Below are positions 49,285 to 59,454 of a DNA stretch of 64,000 nucleotides, in pieces. The stretch spans positions 1 through 64,000 of the forward strand of contig CAVXNX010000023.1 in assembly GCA_963763215.1 (NCBI GenBank), written 5' to 3'. Under the pieces are notes generated by a model. That model saw only the letters and a list, made by a program, of their open reading frames with translations. It searched no databases and was not told where the DNA came from. The DNA comes from DASQZK01 sp963763215 (GTDB taxonomy: Bacteria > Bacteroidota > Bacteroidia > Bacteroidales > GCA-2748055). A program made the position numbers and the translations under genes. Each line of letters begins with the position of its first letter. Positions within the stretch are counted from its first letter, which is position 1.

Positions 49285-50941
49285 TTAGTTCGTGTAAAGA
49301 AAACGCTTGATGCTTTTCTTTGGTGTTTTTTCGAATTCGCCGGGGTGGAGGCGGAACTCCGCCACACTCATGTACCCCGGAACCATCTGGTTCAGCGCCT
49401 TACGGTTTTCCTTCATCACTTCGTCGAGACCTTCCTCGTCCACCTGGTCCTTTTCCATCATTTCGCTGTCGGGGCAAACCAGCGCAACCAGCCGGTCATG
49501 TTCCTGGATGACCACCGATTCGAGGACATAAGGAAGGTTATTGATCCTGGCTTCGATTTCCTCGGGATAGATATTCTGGCCGGAAGATCCGAGAAGCATG
49601 TCCTTGCTCCGTCCGCGTATATAAATGTACTGGTCCCGGTCGATCACCCCCAGATCGCCGGTGTGAAGCCAGCCCTCTTCATCGATAACCTCCCGGGTGG
49701 CTTTCTCATTTTTGTAGTACCCCAGCATGACATTCTCGCCCCGCACGAAAATTTCCCCGACTTCATGGTAGGGATCGTGGGAATCGATTTTCACTTCCAG
49801 CGTATCGACAATGCGGCCGGCCGACCGAAGCCGGGTGGTGTCCCATCCGTCATAACTGATCAGCGGCCCGCATTCGGTCATGCCATAGCCGATGGAGAAC
49901 GGAAAACGGATCTTCCTGAAGAAATCTTCGGCCTCCTTGTTGAAGGCCGCTCCGCCGATGACCACCTCGTGGAAATTCCCGCCAAAAACCCCGACGAGTT
50001 TCTCCCGGATCTTCCGGTAAAGCATCCCCCTGATCCCCGGGATGGCGAGAAGGACCTTCATCGAAGTCTTGCTGATGACGGGCAGCAACTGTTTCTTGTA
50101 GATTTTTTCGATAACCAGCGGAACAGACAGGATGAGCCGGGGATGGATCTCGCCGAAGGCCTGGATGATGATCTGCGGTGTCGGCGTTTTCCCGAGAAAA
50201 GTGACATGACAGCCCAGGGTGAAGGGAAAGAGGAACTCAAAGGCACAGCCGTATGAATGGGCCAGGGGGAGAAAAGAGACAATGTTGTCACGGGGCTCAA
50301 GGGGCATGTTCTCATGAGCATACTTGATATTGGCGATCAGGCTGTTGTGCGACAACATCACCCCCTTCGAAAAGCCGGTGGTGCCGCTGGTGTAACTGAT
50401 CTCGGCCAGTTCCCCGTTCCCCACACGGGGCAGGGAAAAAGATTCCGGGCCAAAGCCGTCCTTAAAACGCCGGCTGAAAACCCGTTCGATGTCCCGGGTC
50501 ATGGTGTTCAGCCGGGAGCCGCTTGCCGTGTAAAGGGGATTAAAATCCGTCAGGCTGAAAACAGCCTGTATTCCCGGCAATCTGCTTGATATCCATCACC
50601 TCGAAAAAGGCGTCGCCAGCGAAAAGAAGCTTTGAATCGGAATGGTTGATGATATTGTGAACATCCTCAATGGTAAAATCGGGTAAGATCGGCACGATCA
50701 CCGCTCCGTAAGTGACCGTGGCGAGGAAGGTCATCCCCCAGTGGGCTGAATTTTTCCCGATGAGGGCAATCTTGTCTCCCTTCCCGATTCCCGCGAGTTC
50801 AAAACCGGCATGCAAGCGGGCGATCCGTCCGGCGACCCCGGCATAGGTGTACGAACTGCCTTTGTAATCGGCAAGCGCATCAATGGTCCAGTTGGATTTG
50901 ATGCTCTTTTCGATGAACTCAACGAAATTTTCTTTTACCAT
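49285..50941 (-). CDS. AMP-dependent (long-chain) acyl-CoA synthetase (one frame break)
   Basis: Adenylate-forming enzyme that activates fatty acids with ATP and CoA. N-terminal part MVKENFVEFIEKSIKSNW to DIKQI; the rest has ISYTSGTTGFSKGVMLSH (ATP loop), YGMTECGPLISYDG, GWLHTGDLG and RGRSKDMLLGSSGQN, ending TPKKSIKRFLY. The break is at the CCC run 50573-50575; deleting one base gives DIKQIAGIQAVFSL and about 551 residues. Specific chain length unknown. Confidence 0.85.
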
Positions 50942-51125
50942 GTTGGCTTTTGTCAGTGTAATAACAAAATTACGCCGAAAAATGCGACCGGCAAACTTTT
51001 TTACCCATGAAAACCACGTCTTTCACCAACGGCACGGGAATGGCGCGCTGGTCTTCGGGGAGAAAATTTCCCTGCTAAATTCATCTGGAATGACAAGAAG
51101 CAGCGACGGGTCAGAAAAAAATACC

Positions 51126-51133
51126 TATTTTTA
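51126..51133 (+). promoter_or_regulatory. -7 box TATTTTTA
   Basis: TAnnTTTA 28 bp before the CPBP protease gene, first gene of a three-gene overlapping operon. Confidence 0.4.
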
Positions 51134-51153
51134 GATCGTAAACTAAAGTTCAG

Positions 51154-51873
51154 ATGAGCAGTTTGTTTGAAAGAGATTATTTTGAATTTAGCCTCGGCAT
51201 TTTTTTCTCCACGATCGGTTTTGTGCTCTATTATTTTCTGAATCAGCGTGTAAAAAGTGGCCGTCGCCTGGAGCATTCCGAAAATGCCTGGGACAATTCC
51301 CGGAAGATTTTATTTCAGCGTTTATTTGGCGCCTTTATCTTTGGAGGTCTCCCTTCGGTTATCTTCCTGATTTTCTCGAGCAGGCCAATGAATGAGATCG
51401 GGCTGACCGATTTTATACCGTATGAAACCCTCTACATGACACTGGCTGCCGCCATCATTATCGTTCCAATCAACTATTTCAATGCCCGTCACCCCTCGAA
51501 CCTGGAGATGTATCCGCAGATCAGGGTCCGCCATTGGCCGGTTTCGCTCGTTATCCTGAGCGCCCTGAGCTGGATCGTCTACCTCTTCGCCTACGAATTG
51601 CTCTTTCGGGGATTTTTGCTGTTTTCCTCATATGACCTGATTGGTTTCTGGCCCTCCGCACTGCTGAACACCGGGATTTACTCCCTGGTCCATCTGCCCA
51701 AAGGCGCCAAGGAAGCCCTGGGAGCGGTTCCCATGGGTATTTTACTGTGCTACCTGGTGATCATCACCGGATCATTCTGGGTGGCCTTCTTTATCCATAT
51801 CCTGCTTGCCCTGACAAATGAGTGGTTTTCCCTCCACCATCATCCCGGCATCTTCGTAAAAAGAACAGCATGA
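51154..51873 (+). CDS. CPBP family intramembrane metalloprotease
   Basis: 239 residues, about six helices. Conserved CPBP/CAAX-protease features: FAYELLFRGFLLF (glutamate and Arg; the usual second Glu of EExxxR is Tyr-Glu here), YSLVHLPKGAKEALG (His) and FFIHILLALTNEW (His, Asn). The family includes CAAX-type prenyl proteases and bacteriocin-immunity proteins; substrate unknown. Its stop overlaps the next start (ATGA). Confidence 0.82.
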   Translation: MSSLFERDYFEFSLGIFFSTIGFVLYYFLNQRVKSGRRLEHSENAWDNSRKILFQRLFGAFIFGGLPSVIFLIFSSRPMNEIGLTDFIPYETLYMTLAAAIIIVPINYFNARHPSNLEMYPQIRVRHWPVSLVILSALSWIVYLFAYELLFRGFLLFSSYDLIGFWPSALLNTGIYSLVHLPKGAKEALGAVPMGILLCYLVIITGSFWVAFFIHILLALTNEWFSLHHHPGIFVKRTA

Positions 51874-52859
51874 ATATTTTCGTCAGCGGCGCCACCGGTT
51901 TTATCGGAAGCAGACTCTGTCTGAGGCTGGCGGAGGAGGGCCACATCGTGAATGCGCTGTACCGGTCGCTCGAAAAGACGAAAATCATCAATCATCCCGG
52001 GATCCGCCTGTTCAAGGGGGATATCCTCGACAAGAAAAGTCTCGGCCGGGCGCTGGAGGGGTGCGAAGCCGTTTATCATGCGGCTGCCTTCACAAGCGTC
52101 TGGCAGAAAGATCCCGGCCGCATCTACCGGCTGAACATCGAGGGAACGCTCAATGTCATCGAAGGTGCCACCCATGCCGGGGTGAAAAAAATCGTGGTGA
52201 CCTCCACGGCGGGGGTCATGGGATCGTCGGGTCAAAGACCGGTCGACGAAAACTCGGTACCGCCATCCTTTTTCCTGGACTATGAGACATCCAAATTTAT
52301 CCTGGAAAAAATCCTCGTCACCTTTTCATCAGCCGGCCCGGAAATCGTTATCGTTAACCCCACCCGTGTTTACGGTCCCGGCCCGCTCACCGAAAGCAAC
52401 GGTGTGACGCGGATGGTCGAACGCTATTGCCGGGGGAGATGGCATTTTATCCCCGGAAACGGAAAGAGCATCGGGAACTATGCCTTTGTCGATGATGTGG
52501 TCACCGGCCACCTCCTGGCCATGGAAAAGGGCCGGAGTGGTGAACGCTACATTCTGGGAGGTGAAAATGCATCTTACCGGCAGTTTTTTGCTACCCTGGC
52601 CGCCGTCTCCGGAAAAAAGTATATCTTGTTCGGGATACCGCTTTTCATCCTGACAGCCCTCGCCGGTGTCATGCTTTTCTTCGCCAGGCTCACCGGGAAG
52701 AGCCCCATGCTCACTCCGGCGCTGGCCAGGAAATTCAGCCGGGACTACCGGGTTTCATCCGGAAAAGCTGAACAGATTCTTGGATATAAACCTTCCGGCC
52801 TGGCCTCAGGACTCGAAAAAACCGTGGCATGGCTCAGAGAAAAACAGATACGTACATGA
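51870..52859 (+). CDS. NAD(P)-dependent epimerase/dehydratase, dihydroflavonol reductase-like
   Basis: About 329 residues from ATG 51870 (MNIFVSGATGFIGSRLCLRL), overlapping the previous stop. Rossmann motif GATGFIG, VYHAAAFTSVW, VVTSTAGVMGSS (active-site Ser region), YETSK (Tyr/Lys pair) and NPTRVYGPG. Belongs to the extended SDR branch with 3-beta-HSD and dihydroflavonol-4-reductase-like enzymes. A hydrophobic patch near residue 255 (LFILTALAGVMLFFA) suggests membrane association. Operon partner of the short SDR. Confidence 0.85.
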   Translation: MNIFVSGATGFIGSRLCLRLAEEGHIVNALYRSLEKTKIINHPGIRLFKGDILDKKSLGRALEGCEAVYHAAAFTSVWQKDPGRIYRLNIEGTLNVIEGATHAGVKKIVVTSTAGVMGSSGQRPVDENSVPPSFFLDYETSKFILEKILVTFSSAGPEIVIVNPTRVYGPGPLTESNGVTRMVERYCRGRWHFIPGNGKSIGNYAFVDDVVTGHLLAMEKGRSGERYILGGENASYRQFFATLAAVSGKKYILFGIPLFILTALAGVMLFFARLTGKSPMLTPALARKFSRDYRVSSGKAEQILGYKPSGLASGLEKTVAWLREKQIRT

Positions 52860-53659
52860 ACGGATCGGATACCTTCACCCTCGTTACCGGCGCCAGTTCA
52901 GGCATCGGCAAGGCCATCGCTTACGAATTCGCCCGGCGGCATCATCATCTTCTCCTGGTCTCCCTGCCCGGACAGGGTCTCGGGAACGTTGCCGACGATC
53001 TTCATGACGTTTACGGTGTCAGGACAGCCTGGTTCGAAACCGACCTTTCCCTCTCCGACGGTCCCCGGAAGGTATACGAATGGACGCGCGCCAACAATTA
53101 CACAGTGCAATACCTGGTGAACAATGCCGGGATGGCTGGAACAATGGCCATTGATGATTCCGACGACAAATACATCGACGACCGCCTCCAGGTCAACATC
53201 CGGGCCCTGGTGATCCTGTGCCGCTCCTTTATCCCCGGTATGAAACAACTTCCTTCGGCCGGGATCCTGAACATCGCCAGCCTGTCGGCCTTTTATTCCA
53301 TTCCCTTTAAAAGCATCTATGCCGCATCAAAGGCCTTCGTGGTGAATTTCAGCCGGGCGATCCGGACCGAACTTAAAGGCACCGGGATCTCCGTCAGTGT
53401 GGTCTGTCCCAACGGGGTAAGAACAAACCAGGGAACCTACGCCAGGATTGACGTCCATGGCAACAAAGGCCGCCTGGTGACGCGCGACAAGGAACAGGTG
53501 GCCAGGTCGGCCGTTGACGGATTGCTGAAAAAGAAATTCATGATCATCCCGGGACGGCTGAACTATGTCCTCCTGTTTACCTCCCGCTTCATCCCTTCCG
53601 GGATCAAACAGAATTTCCTGTACCGGGAATTTTCAAAGGAAGTGTTCCCTGTGGGATGA
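52856..53659 (+). CDS. Short-chain dehydrogenase/reductase
   Basis: About 267 residues from ATG 52856 (MNGSDTFTLVTGASSGIGKA), overlapping the epimerase stop by ATGA. Classical SDR: TGASSGIGKAIAYEF (cofactor), NNAGMAGTM, Ser in ILNIASLSAFYS and catalytic YAASK. An oxidoreductase of unknown substrate, perhaps lipid-related given its neighbours (CPBP, epimerase, acyl-CoA synthetase nearby). Confidence 0.88.
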   Translation: MNGSDTFTLVTGASSGIGKAIAYEFARRHHHLLLVSLPGQGLGNVADDLHDVYGVRTAWFETDLSLSDGPRKVYEWTRANNYTVQYLVNNAGMAGTMAIDDSDDKYIDDRLQVNIRALVILCRSFIPGMKQLPSAGILNIASLSAFYSIPFKSIYAASKAFVVNFSRAIRTELKGTGISVSVVCPNGVRTNQGTYARIDVHGNKGRLVTRDKEQVARSAVDGLLKKKFMIIPGRLNYVLLFTSRFIPSGIKQNFLYREFSKEVFPVG

Positions 53660-53698
53660 ATGAGCCGATGTCCCGCTTTAACCGCCGAAACTAATGAC

Positions 53699-54553
53699 TC
53701 AGTATATGCCTTCCGTCGTAAAGCCCGCCGGAACATGTTTCTCCCTGGGCATGACACTCACCACAGGAATATCGGAGCGGAACAGCATCTGCTGGCCATA
53801 GCTTCCCATGAGGATATCCAGGTTGCTGGCCCGGTGCATCATGATCACCACAAGATCGGCATCAATGGCCTGGCAGTAATTGGAAGCCAGGGTGACCAGG
53901 TTCTCACCGTAAAGCTTTTTGGAAACGGTATTCACATTCTTGCGCTGAAGGAAATCTGCACTCTGTTGAAGGTAGGCATTTAGCCGGTTGTTGTCCTTCT
54001 TGTTTTTCGAGGTGGTGATGCTCACCAGGTGGACCTCGGCACCGAATATGTCGGCAAGCTCAGCGGCTACAGGTACTTTTTGCCGGGTATCCACGTGCAT
54101 CTTCAGCGGGACAACGATTTTCCTGATCCCCTGTGGCACCTTCTTACGGATCGTAAAGACCGGGTTCGTAGTGGCCGAAATAATTTTGAAGGCATTGCTG
54201 CCAATAAAAAATTCCTCAAATCCCGACGCTCCATGCGTGGATGCACTGATCACACTTTCCTTGTACGACTTCGCCTGTTCCACCACCTCTTCATAGATCC
54301 TGCCCTTCCGGATGATATACCTTAATTTCGAATTGTTCTTTAACTGCGGCGTATAGGTTTTGATGATCTTTTCAAAGGCCTTTGACGCATAGCGGTGCTC
54401 TTCCTCAAGAGTTCCCGGGCGATAATCCTCGCTGGCTTTCTGAACATAAACCATCTGGATATTCACCTCATGGCTTCGGGAAAAAAGCAAGGCCATTTCA
54501 AGACCTTTTAGGGAATCGGCAGAAAAATCGACCGGGACAATGAAATTTTTCAT
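53699..54553 (-). CDS. Universal stress protein, two UspA domains
   Basis: 284 residues with tandem UspA domains. The first (1-145) starts MKNFIVPVDFSADSLKGLEM and has the ATP-binding pattern STHGASGFEEFFIGSNAF. The second (150-280) starts IRKIVVPLKMHVDTRQK and has MMHRASNLDILMGSYGQQ. Cytoplasmic stress-response protein. Convergent with the SDR gene. Confidence 0.9.
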   Translation of the reverse strand: MKNFIVPVDFSADSLKGLEMALLFSRSHEVNIQMVYVQKASEDYRPGTLEEEHRYASKAFEKIIKTYTPQLKNNSKLRYIIRKGRIYEEVVEQAKSYKESVISASTHGASGFEEFFIGSNAFKIISATTNPVFTIRKKVPQGIRKIVVPLKMHVDTRQKVPVAAELADIFGAEVHLVSITTSKNKKDNNRLNAYLQQSADFLQRKNVNTVSKKLYGENLVTLASNYCQAIDADLVVIMMHRASNLDILMGSYGQQMLFRSDIPVVSVMPREKHVPAGFTTEGIY

Positions 54554-54800
54554 AGGGGGATGGCTGAAATGTGTCAGTGGCTAAAATAAAGAATTAATAT
54601 CAAATGACAACCACTGCCGGAAAAAATCCAAAAAGGAAATGAGCGGCTTCCTTCCCCCAACTGGCCCTGACCGTAAAACATCATCGCGTAAAGGCATTGC
54701 TGTCCGGAGAAAAAGAACAAACCCGGCTCATTTTCTTTCAAATAAAAATGGCCCGCTGTAATTATTCGGAGCCCGGATCAACAAAATCCTGAGAAAATCT

Positions 54801-54808
54801 TATTTTTA
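54801..54808 (+). promoter_or_regulatory. -7 box TATTTTTA
   Basis: TAnnTTTA 34 bp before the sugar MFS transporter start. Confidence 0.4.
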
Positions 54809-54834
54809 CGCTTCCAAACCAAACACCTTTTATT

Positions 54835-56316
54835 ATGGCCGGTGGAACTACCGTAATCAAATCAGGCTCCATTGCGGGAATGTCTGATACCAAGGGTTAC
54901 AGGACTGCTTTTATCATGATGACGGCCCTGTTTTTCATGTGGGGGTTCATCACCTGTATGAACGATATCCTGATCCCTTTCCTGAAAAAAGTGTTCGACC
55001 TGAATTATTTCCAGGCCATGCTGGTTCAGTTCACATTTTTCGGAGCCTATTTTATCGGATCCCTGATCTATTTCATCATTTCCGCCACCACCGGCGATCC
55101 GATTTATAAAATCGGTTATAAACGCGGGATCATCATCGGCCTTATTCTTTCGGCCATCGGGTGCGTGATGTTTTACCCCGCTGCAAGCCTGAAGATCTAT
55201 GGTTTGTTCCTGGCGGCCCTCTTCGTACTGGCCCTCGGGTTTACCATGCTTCAGATCACGGCCAACCCGTACATCGCTATCCTTGGTCCTCCCCAGGGTG
55301 CATCATCACGACTCAACCTTTCCCAGGGTTTTAATTCATTCGGCACCACCATCGCCCCCATCGTCGGCGGATATTTTGTTTTTCACTTCTTTTCCGGTTA
55401 CGGAAAACCGTTGCTCGATACGGCCGGTAATGTGGTAATGAGCGATATCAAAGAACCCCTCACCGCATTCAGCGTTCAGGTACCCTACTTCTTTTTCGCC
55501 GCTATCTTCCTCCTGCTGGCCGTACTCATCGGAGTGACAAAACTTCCCCGTCTCACCGGCGAGCACGATATGGAAATCAGTGCAGGAGCATTGCGATATC
55601 GCAACCTGGTGCTCGGTTTCGTTGCCATCTTCATGTACGTCGGCGCCGAAGTCAGCATCGGCAGCCTTTTCATTAACTATGCCAGGGAACTCCTGAATTT
55701 CCCGGAAATGACGGCAAAATCCTTCCTGGCGTTCTACTGGGGCGGCGCAATGATCGGCCGTTTTCTCGGCGCCATTTCCCTTTCAGACAAGGCATCGGAA
55801 AAAAACAAACTCATTGGGATGATCCTGACCAGCATCCTGGGCTTCTTCCTGATCTATTTCATCGTTTATCTCGAAAGTGCCGAACCTTTCCCGATGACGA
55901 AGGTTCTTCCTTTTGTCGGATTTCTCGTGCTCAACTTTCTGGCTTTCCGCCTCGGGAAATCCATGCCTGCACGAACACTCCTCATTTTCGCCCTGGTCAA
56001 TATCATCATGCTGGTCTCCGCCATGTCGTTCATGGGGAAATTCTCGCTGTGGTTCATCATCGGAATCGGCCTGTTCAATTCCATCATGTGGTCGAATATC
56101 TTTACCCTGGCGATCACTGACCTTGGGAAATACACCAGCCAGGCATCCTCGATCCTGATCATGGGCGTCCTTGGCGGCGCCATCCTCCCCATCATCCAGG
56201 GTGGAATTGCCGACAGGATCGGTGGGATCCACTACTCCTTCTTTATACCCGTACTTGCTTATTTCTATCTGGCTTACTACGGGTGGAAAGGACATATACC
56301 AAAGAAGATCTGGTAA
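54835..56316 (+). CDS. Sugar MFS transporter, FucP/GluP-like
   Basis: 493 residues, twelve helices. Family motifs WGFITCMNDILIPFLKKVF, QITANPYIAILGPPQGASSR, LNLSQGFNSFGTTIAP and RFLGAISLSDKAS place it in the fucose:proton symporter/glucose-galactose transporter group. Probably imports a hexose in symport with protons. Followed 163 bp later by a ROK kinase gene on the same strand, which suggests uptake coupled to phosphorylation. Confidence 0.88.
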   Translation: MAGGTTVIKSGSIAGMSDTKGYRTAFIMMTALFFMWGFITCMNDILIPFLKKVFDLNYFQAMLVQFTFFGAYFIGSLIYFIISATTGDPIYKIGYKRGIIIGLILSAIGCVMFYPAASLKIYGLFLAALFVLALGFTMLQITANPYIAILGPPQGASSRLNLSQGFNSFGTTIAPIVGGYFVFHFFSGYGKPLLDTAGNVVMSDIKEPLTAFSVQVPYFFFAAIFLLLAVLIGVTKLPRLTGEHDMEISAGALRYRNLVLGFVAIFMYVGAEVSIGSLFINYARELLNFPEMTAKSFLAFYWGGAMIGRFLGAISLSDKASEKNKLIGMILTSILGFFLIYFIVYLESAEPFPMTKVLPFVGFLVLNFLAFRLGKSMPARTLLIFALVNIIMLVSAMSFMGKFSLWFIIGIGLFNSIMWSNIFTLAITDLGKYTSQASSILIMGVLGGAILPIIQGGIADRIGGIHYSFFIPVLAYFYLAYYGWKGHIPKKIW

Positions 56317-56479
56317 AATTTGCCGCGTGTGTCCGCCCCGGAAAAGCGGGCCCGTCACCCATCCGGGGACATGAGAACATCCTGTTCCCCTGAACGGATA
56401 CGGTAATTTGAAAACGAATCAATTACGACAAACGGGATCCGCTATTCACCCCGGCTTCCCGGCATAAAATACAGACATC

Positions 56480-57442
56480 ATGAATAAAGACGTAGTTTTA
56501 GGGATCGACATTGGCGGAACATTTACCAAGTTTGGACTGGTTTCGGAAGACGGGTCGGTCTTCAACGAGGATTCGATCCAAACGGATCGTCATGAAGATA
56601 TCGGGATGTTTATCAAGGACCTGAAGGATGCCGTTGTCGGCAAAGCCTCGAAGAACGGGTTTCATATCGCCGGCATCGGCATCGGTGCGCCGAATGGAAA
56701 TTTCTACAGTGGAACCATCGAATTTGCTCCGAATCTTCGCTGGAAAGGAATCATCCGGCTCGCCAGCCTCTTCGAGAAGGCCTTCGGCGTCCCCACCACC
56801 GTCACCAATGATGCCAACGCTGCAGCAATGGGCGAGATGCTTTATGGCAACGCCCGGGATTTGAAAAACTTTATCATGATCACCCTGGGCACCGGACTCG
56901 GCAGCGGGCTGGTGGTTAACGGTGAACTCGTTTACGGCCATGACGGGTTCGCCGGTGAACTCGGACATACCACCGTTTATATGGAAGGCCGCCAATGCGC
57001 CTGCGGACGCAAGGGATGCCTCGAGACTTACGTGTCGGCCCCGGGAATCAAACGCACGGTGTTTGAACTGCTGGGATCGGAAATCCATGACAGCGAGCTG
57101 AGAAAATACAGCTTCGAGGACCTCGATGCCAAAATGATCAGCGAGGCCGCTGAGCGGAAGGACCAGATCGCCCTCAAAGCCTTCGAGACCACCGGGAAGA
57201 TCCTGGGCATGAAGCTGGCCGACGCCGTGGCCCATACCAGCCCGGAAGCCATCTTCCTGTTCGGTGGCCTGGCTAACGCCGGAAACCTGATCTTCGACCC
57301 GGTAAAAAGATACATGGAGGAATTCCTCCTGCCGATATTCAGGACGAAGGTCCGGCTCGAGCCCTCGGCTCTTCAGCATAAGAATATCGCCGTGCTCGGG
57401 GCTGCCGCGCTTATGTGGAACGAAAAGCAAAAGAACGCCTAA
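56480..57442 (+). CDS. ROK family sugar kinase (glucokinase-like)
   Basis: 320 residues. Phosphorylates a hexose with ATP. ATP-binding VLGIDIGGTFTKFGLV at the N-terminus, TNDANAAAMGEM (catalytic Asp), TLGTGLGSGLV, and the ROK signature with zinc-binding GRQCACGRKGCLETYVS near 170-190. Lacks an N-terminal HTH, so it is an enzyme rather than a repressor. The stop overlaps the end of the convergent Ig-like lipoprotein gene by 4 bp. Confidence 0.88.
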   Translation: MNKDVVLGIDIGGTFTKFGLVSEDGSVFNEDSIQTDRHEDIGMFIKDLKDAVVGKASKNGFHIAGIGIGAPNGNFYSGTIEFAPNLRWKGIIRLASLFEKAFGVPTTVTNDANAAAMGEMLYGNARDLKNFIMITLGTGLGSGLVVNGELVYGHDGFAGELGHTTVYMEGRQCACGRKGCLETYVSAPGIKRTVFELLGSEIHDSELRKYSFEDLDAKMISEAAERKDQIALKAFETTGKILGMKLADAVAHTSPEAIFLFGGLANAGNLIFDPVKRYMEEFLLPIFRTKVRLEPSALQHKNIAVLGAAALMWNEKQKNA

Positions 57443-59251
57443 GGACGTTTATCCGTTTCTACAGTTTGGTTGATCTCCAGCTCCCAGTTCGACCGGACGC
57501 TGATTTCACCCTTGTAGTATTCCACCTTTTCGGGCTGGATTCCCTCAATGTATTTCCCGGTGTCCCATTTCCCGTTCCCGTTGCAGTCGTGAATGAACTT
57601 CATCTTGTAATTCGTGGGCCGGAGATAATCGAAATCCACTATCCCGTCATGGGTGACCGTCTTTTCTTCCAAAATATTTTCCTTGGAATCCATTAATTGG
57701 ACGATCAACGGACAACCGACGCCACTGAGATCGACATGCAGGATCCCGTAGTAACTTTCTTCCCGCGTGGTGAAATTGATTTCGGTGGTGTCGTTGGTGA
57801 GTCCGTAAATGCCGGTGAAGGCTCCGGGCAGGAGCGACAGGTGGTAAGGCATTTTCCCCTCCCATGAACTGTACAGACGGGCTGTCCGGAAATGCACGCT
57901 GTCTTTCGAGAGGCGGTACTTCTGAGGGTGATAGAGGGAATCTATCTTGACCAGCAGGTGGATCACTAGAGGTGTCGACGGCTGCCAAAGGTACATCTGC
58001 CGTGATGACGATGGGCTGGTTGAGCTCGAGCGTTGACCGGTCCTTGATGGTATTCAGCTTCAGCGTCGTATCGGGCGCTTCTTCCTTTGGTTTCCTCCGT
58101 GTTTTCAGAGGCTCACGGAAACTGAAGGTGACCGTGTCGGTCAGGGTAACCTTGTTTCCCATGGTATCGAGGCCGGTGAAATTCATCTTCATTCTCACCG
58201 TATCCATGCCGATAACATCCGGATCGGTGATCCACAAATTGAACGTGTCCCTTCCGGGATTGACTTCTTTGAGGTACCAGTTTTCATAATCCGGCCTCAG
58301 CGAAATCATCCGGAAACTGTCGGTGACCGGGTTATTGAATGAAAATTCCAGCCTCCGCCTGTCCCGCCTGTTGAAATCTGTCAGGTACTGCTTTTCATTG
58401 TTCTCCTCGAACATGAACAGATTGACCAGGGTTTTGCCGGCATATTGGACCTCGGGTCTCCTGAGGGAATCGATCTTGCTTTGCAGAAGGCTGTCCGACT
58501 CCACATTCAGGGAATCGAGCAGGAGGGAGTCGATTTTCAAACGGGAGTAATTTTCCGCGTTGAGATGCAGCGCCGAATCCAGGAACGCAATTTTTTCACC
58601 CGGAAGGTCAAAACGGAAATTTGAATTCAGATCTGTCAGAGCGAAGATATGAAACGTGTCGGCCCGGAGATTGTTCAGGGCAAAATACCCGTCTTTACCG
58701 GTTTTACCGACATACATGGGTATATGTTTGAGGAAGGCGGAATCGCTCAGGTCCTCGTAGAGTAAAATGCTGACCGGATCTTCCGGGGGTTCCAGCGTAA
58801 AGGCGTCCACAACCCTCCCGTAAACAGACAGGGAATCCAGGTATGGACCGGTCGAAAAGACATACTCATAATTCCGGAGAATGTTCCCTTCATCCAGATC
58901 CTTGATGGCGTCACCGAAATTCAGGGTGTACGTGGTACTGTCCTGCAGTTCACTATTCAAGTTGATGAGAACCGTCTTGTTTTTAAGCTTGACATCGACG
59001 CGTTTCTCAAGAGGTGGCGAAACGACAAGTTGTTGATTAATATTGTCGAGGGTGATGAATTCATCGAACGTGATCTCGATTTTCTGCCCGTGAAAATTAA
59101 CCGAGTAATTGGCCGGCACGCATTTCAGGGCAACCGGCGGAACCTTGTCCGCGGGCCCGCCTGAAAGCGTTCCGATTTTGGCGCAATCCGTCAGGAAAAG
59201 GAGCAAAACCGGCACGAGAAAGGCTAAATATGTTCTTTCCAGGAATTTCAT
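57439..59251 (-). CDS. Ig-like (Big_5) domain lipoprotein (one frame break)
   Basis: From ATG 59251 (MKFLERTYLAFLVPVLLLFL then TDC) a lipoprotein signal, followed by a Big_5-type Ig domain (GGPADKVPPVALKCVPAN, ITFDEFITLDNINQQLVVSP, TTYTLNFGDAIKDLDEGN) and further beta-rich regions. The C-terminal part (VIHLLVKIDSLYHPQKYRLS to NGNGKWDTGKYIEG) is in another frame; removing one base near 57967 joins them, giving about 603 residues. Found in many Bacteroidetes as a surface or periplasmic lipoprotein of unknown role. Confidence 0.78.
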
Positions 59252-59265
59252 CTTCCGCAAAACTA

Positions 59266-59273
59266 CAAAGTTA
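59266..59273 (-). promoter_or_regulatory. -7 box TAACTTTG
   Basis: Exact TAnnTTTG on the minus strand, 15 bp before the Ig-like lipoprotein ATG at 59251. An overlapping TAGTTTTG (59258-59265) is nearer still. Confidence 0.4.
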
Positions 59274-59404
59274 AACGAATAACGCAGAAAACAACCTGAA
59301 AATATTCCGCTGCGTCATCCGGCAAGGCTCATCGCCGGGGGGTCGCCGCCGGAAGTGATGGGCCTGAAGATCGAAATTCCCTAAAGTTCTCCCTCAGAAT
59401 AGAA

Positions 59405-59412
59405 TAATTTTG
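59405..59412 (+). promoter_or_regulatory. -7 box TAATTTTG
   Basis: Exact match to TAnnTTTG, 50 bp before lgt. Confidence 0.5.
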
Positions 59413-59454
59413 TAAGTTTAGCGTTCGATTTTTAACAATTCTAACACACTGATT

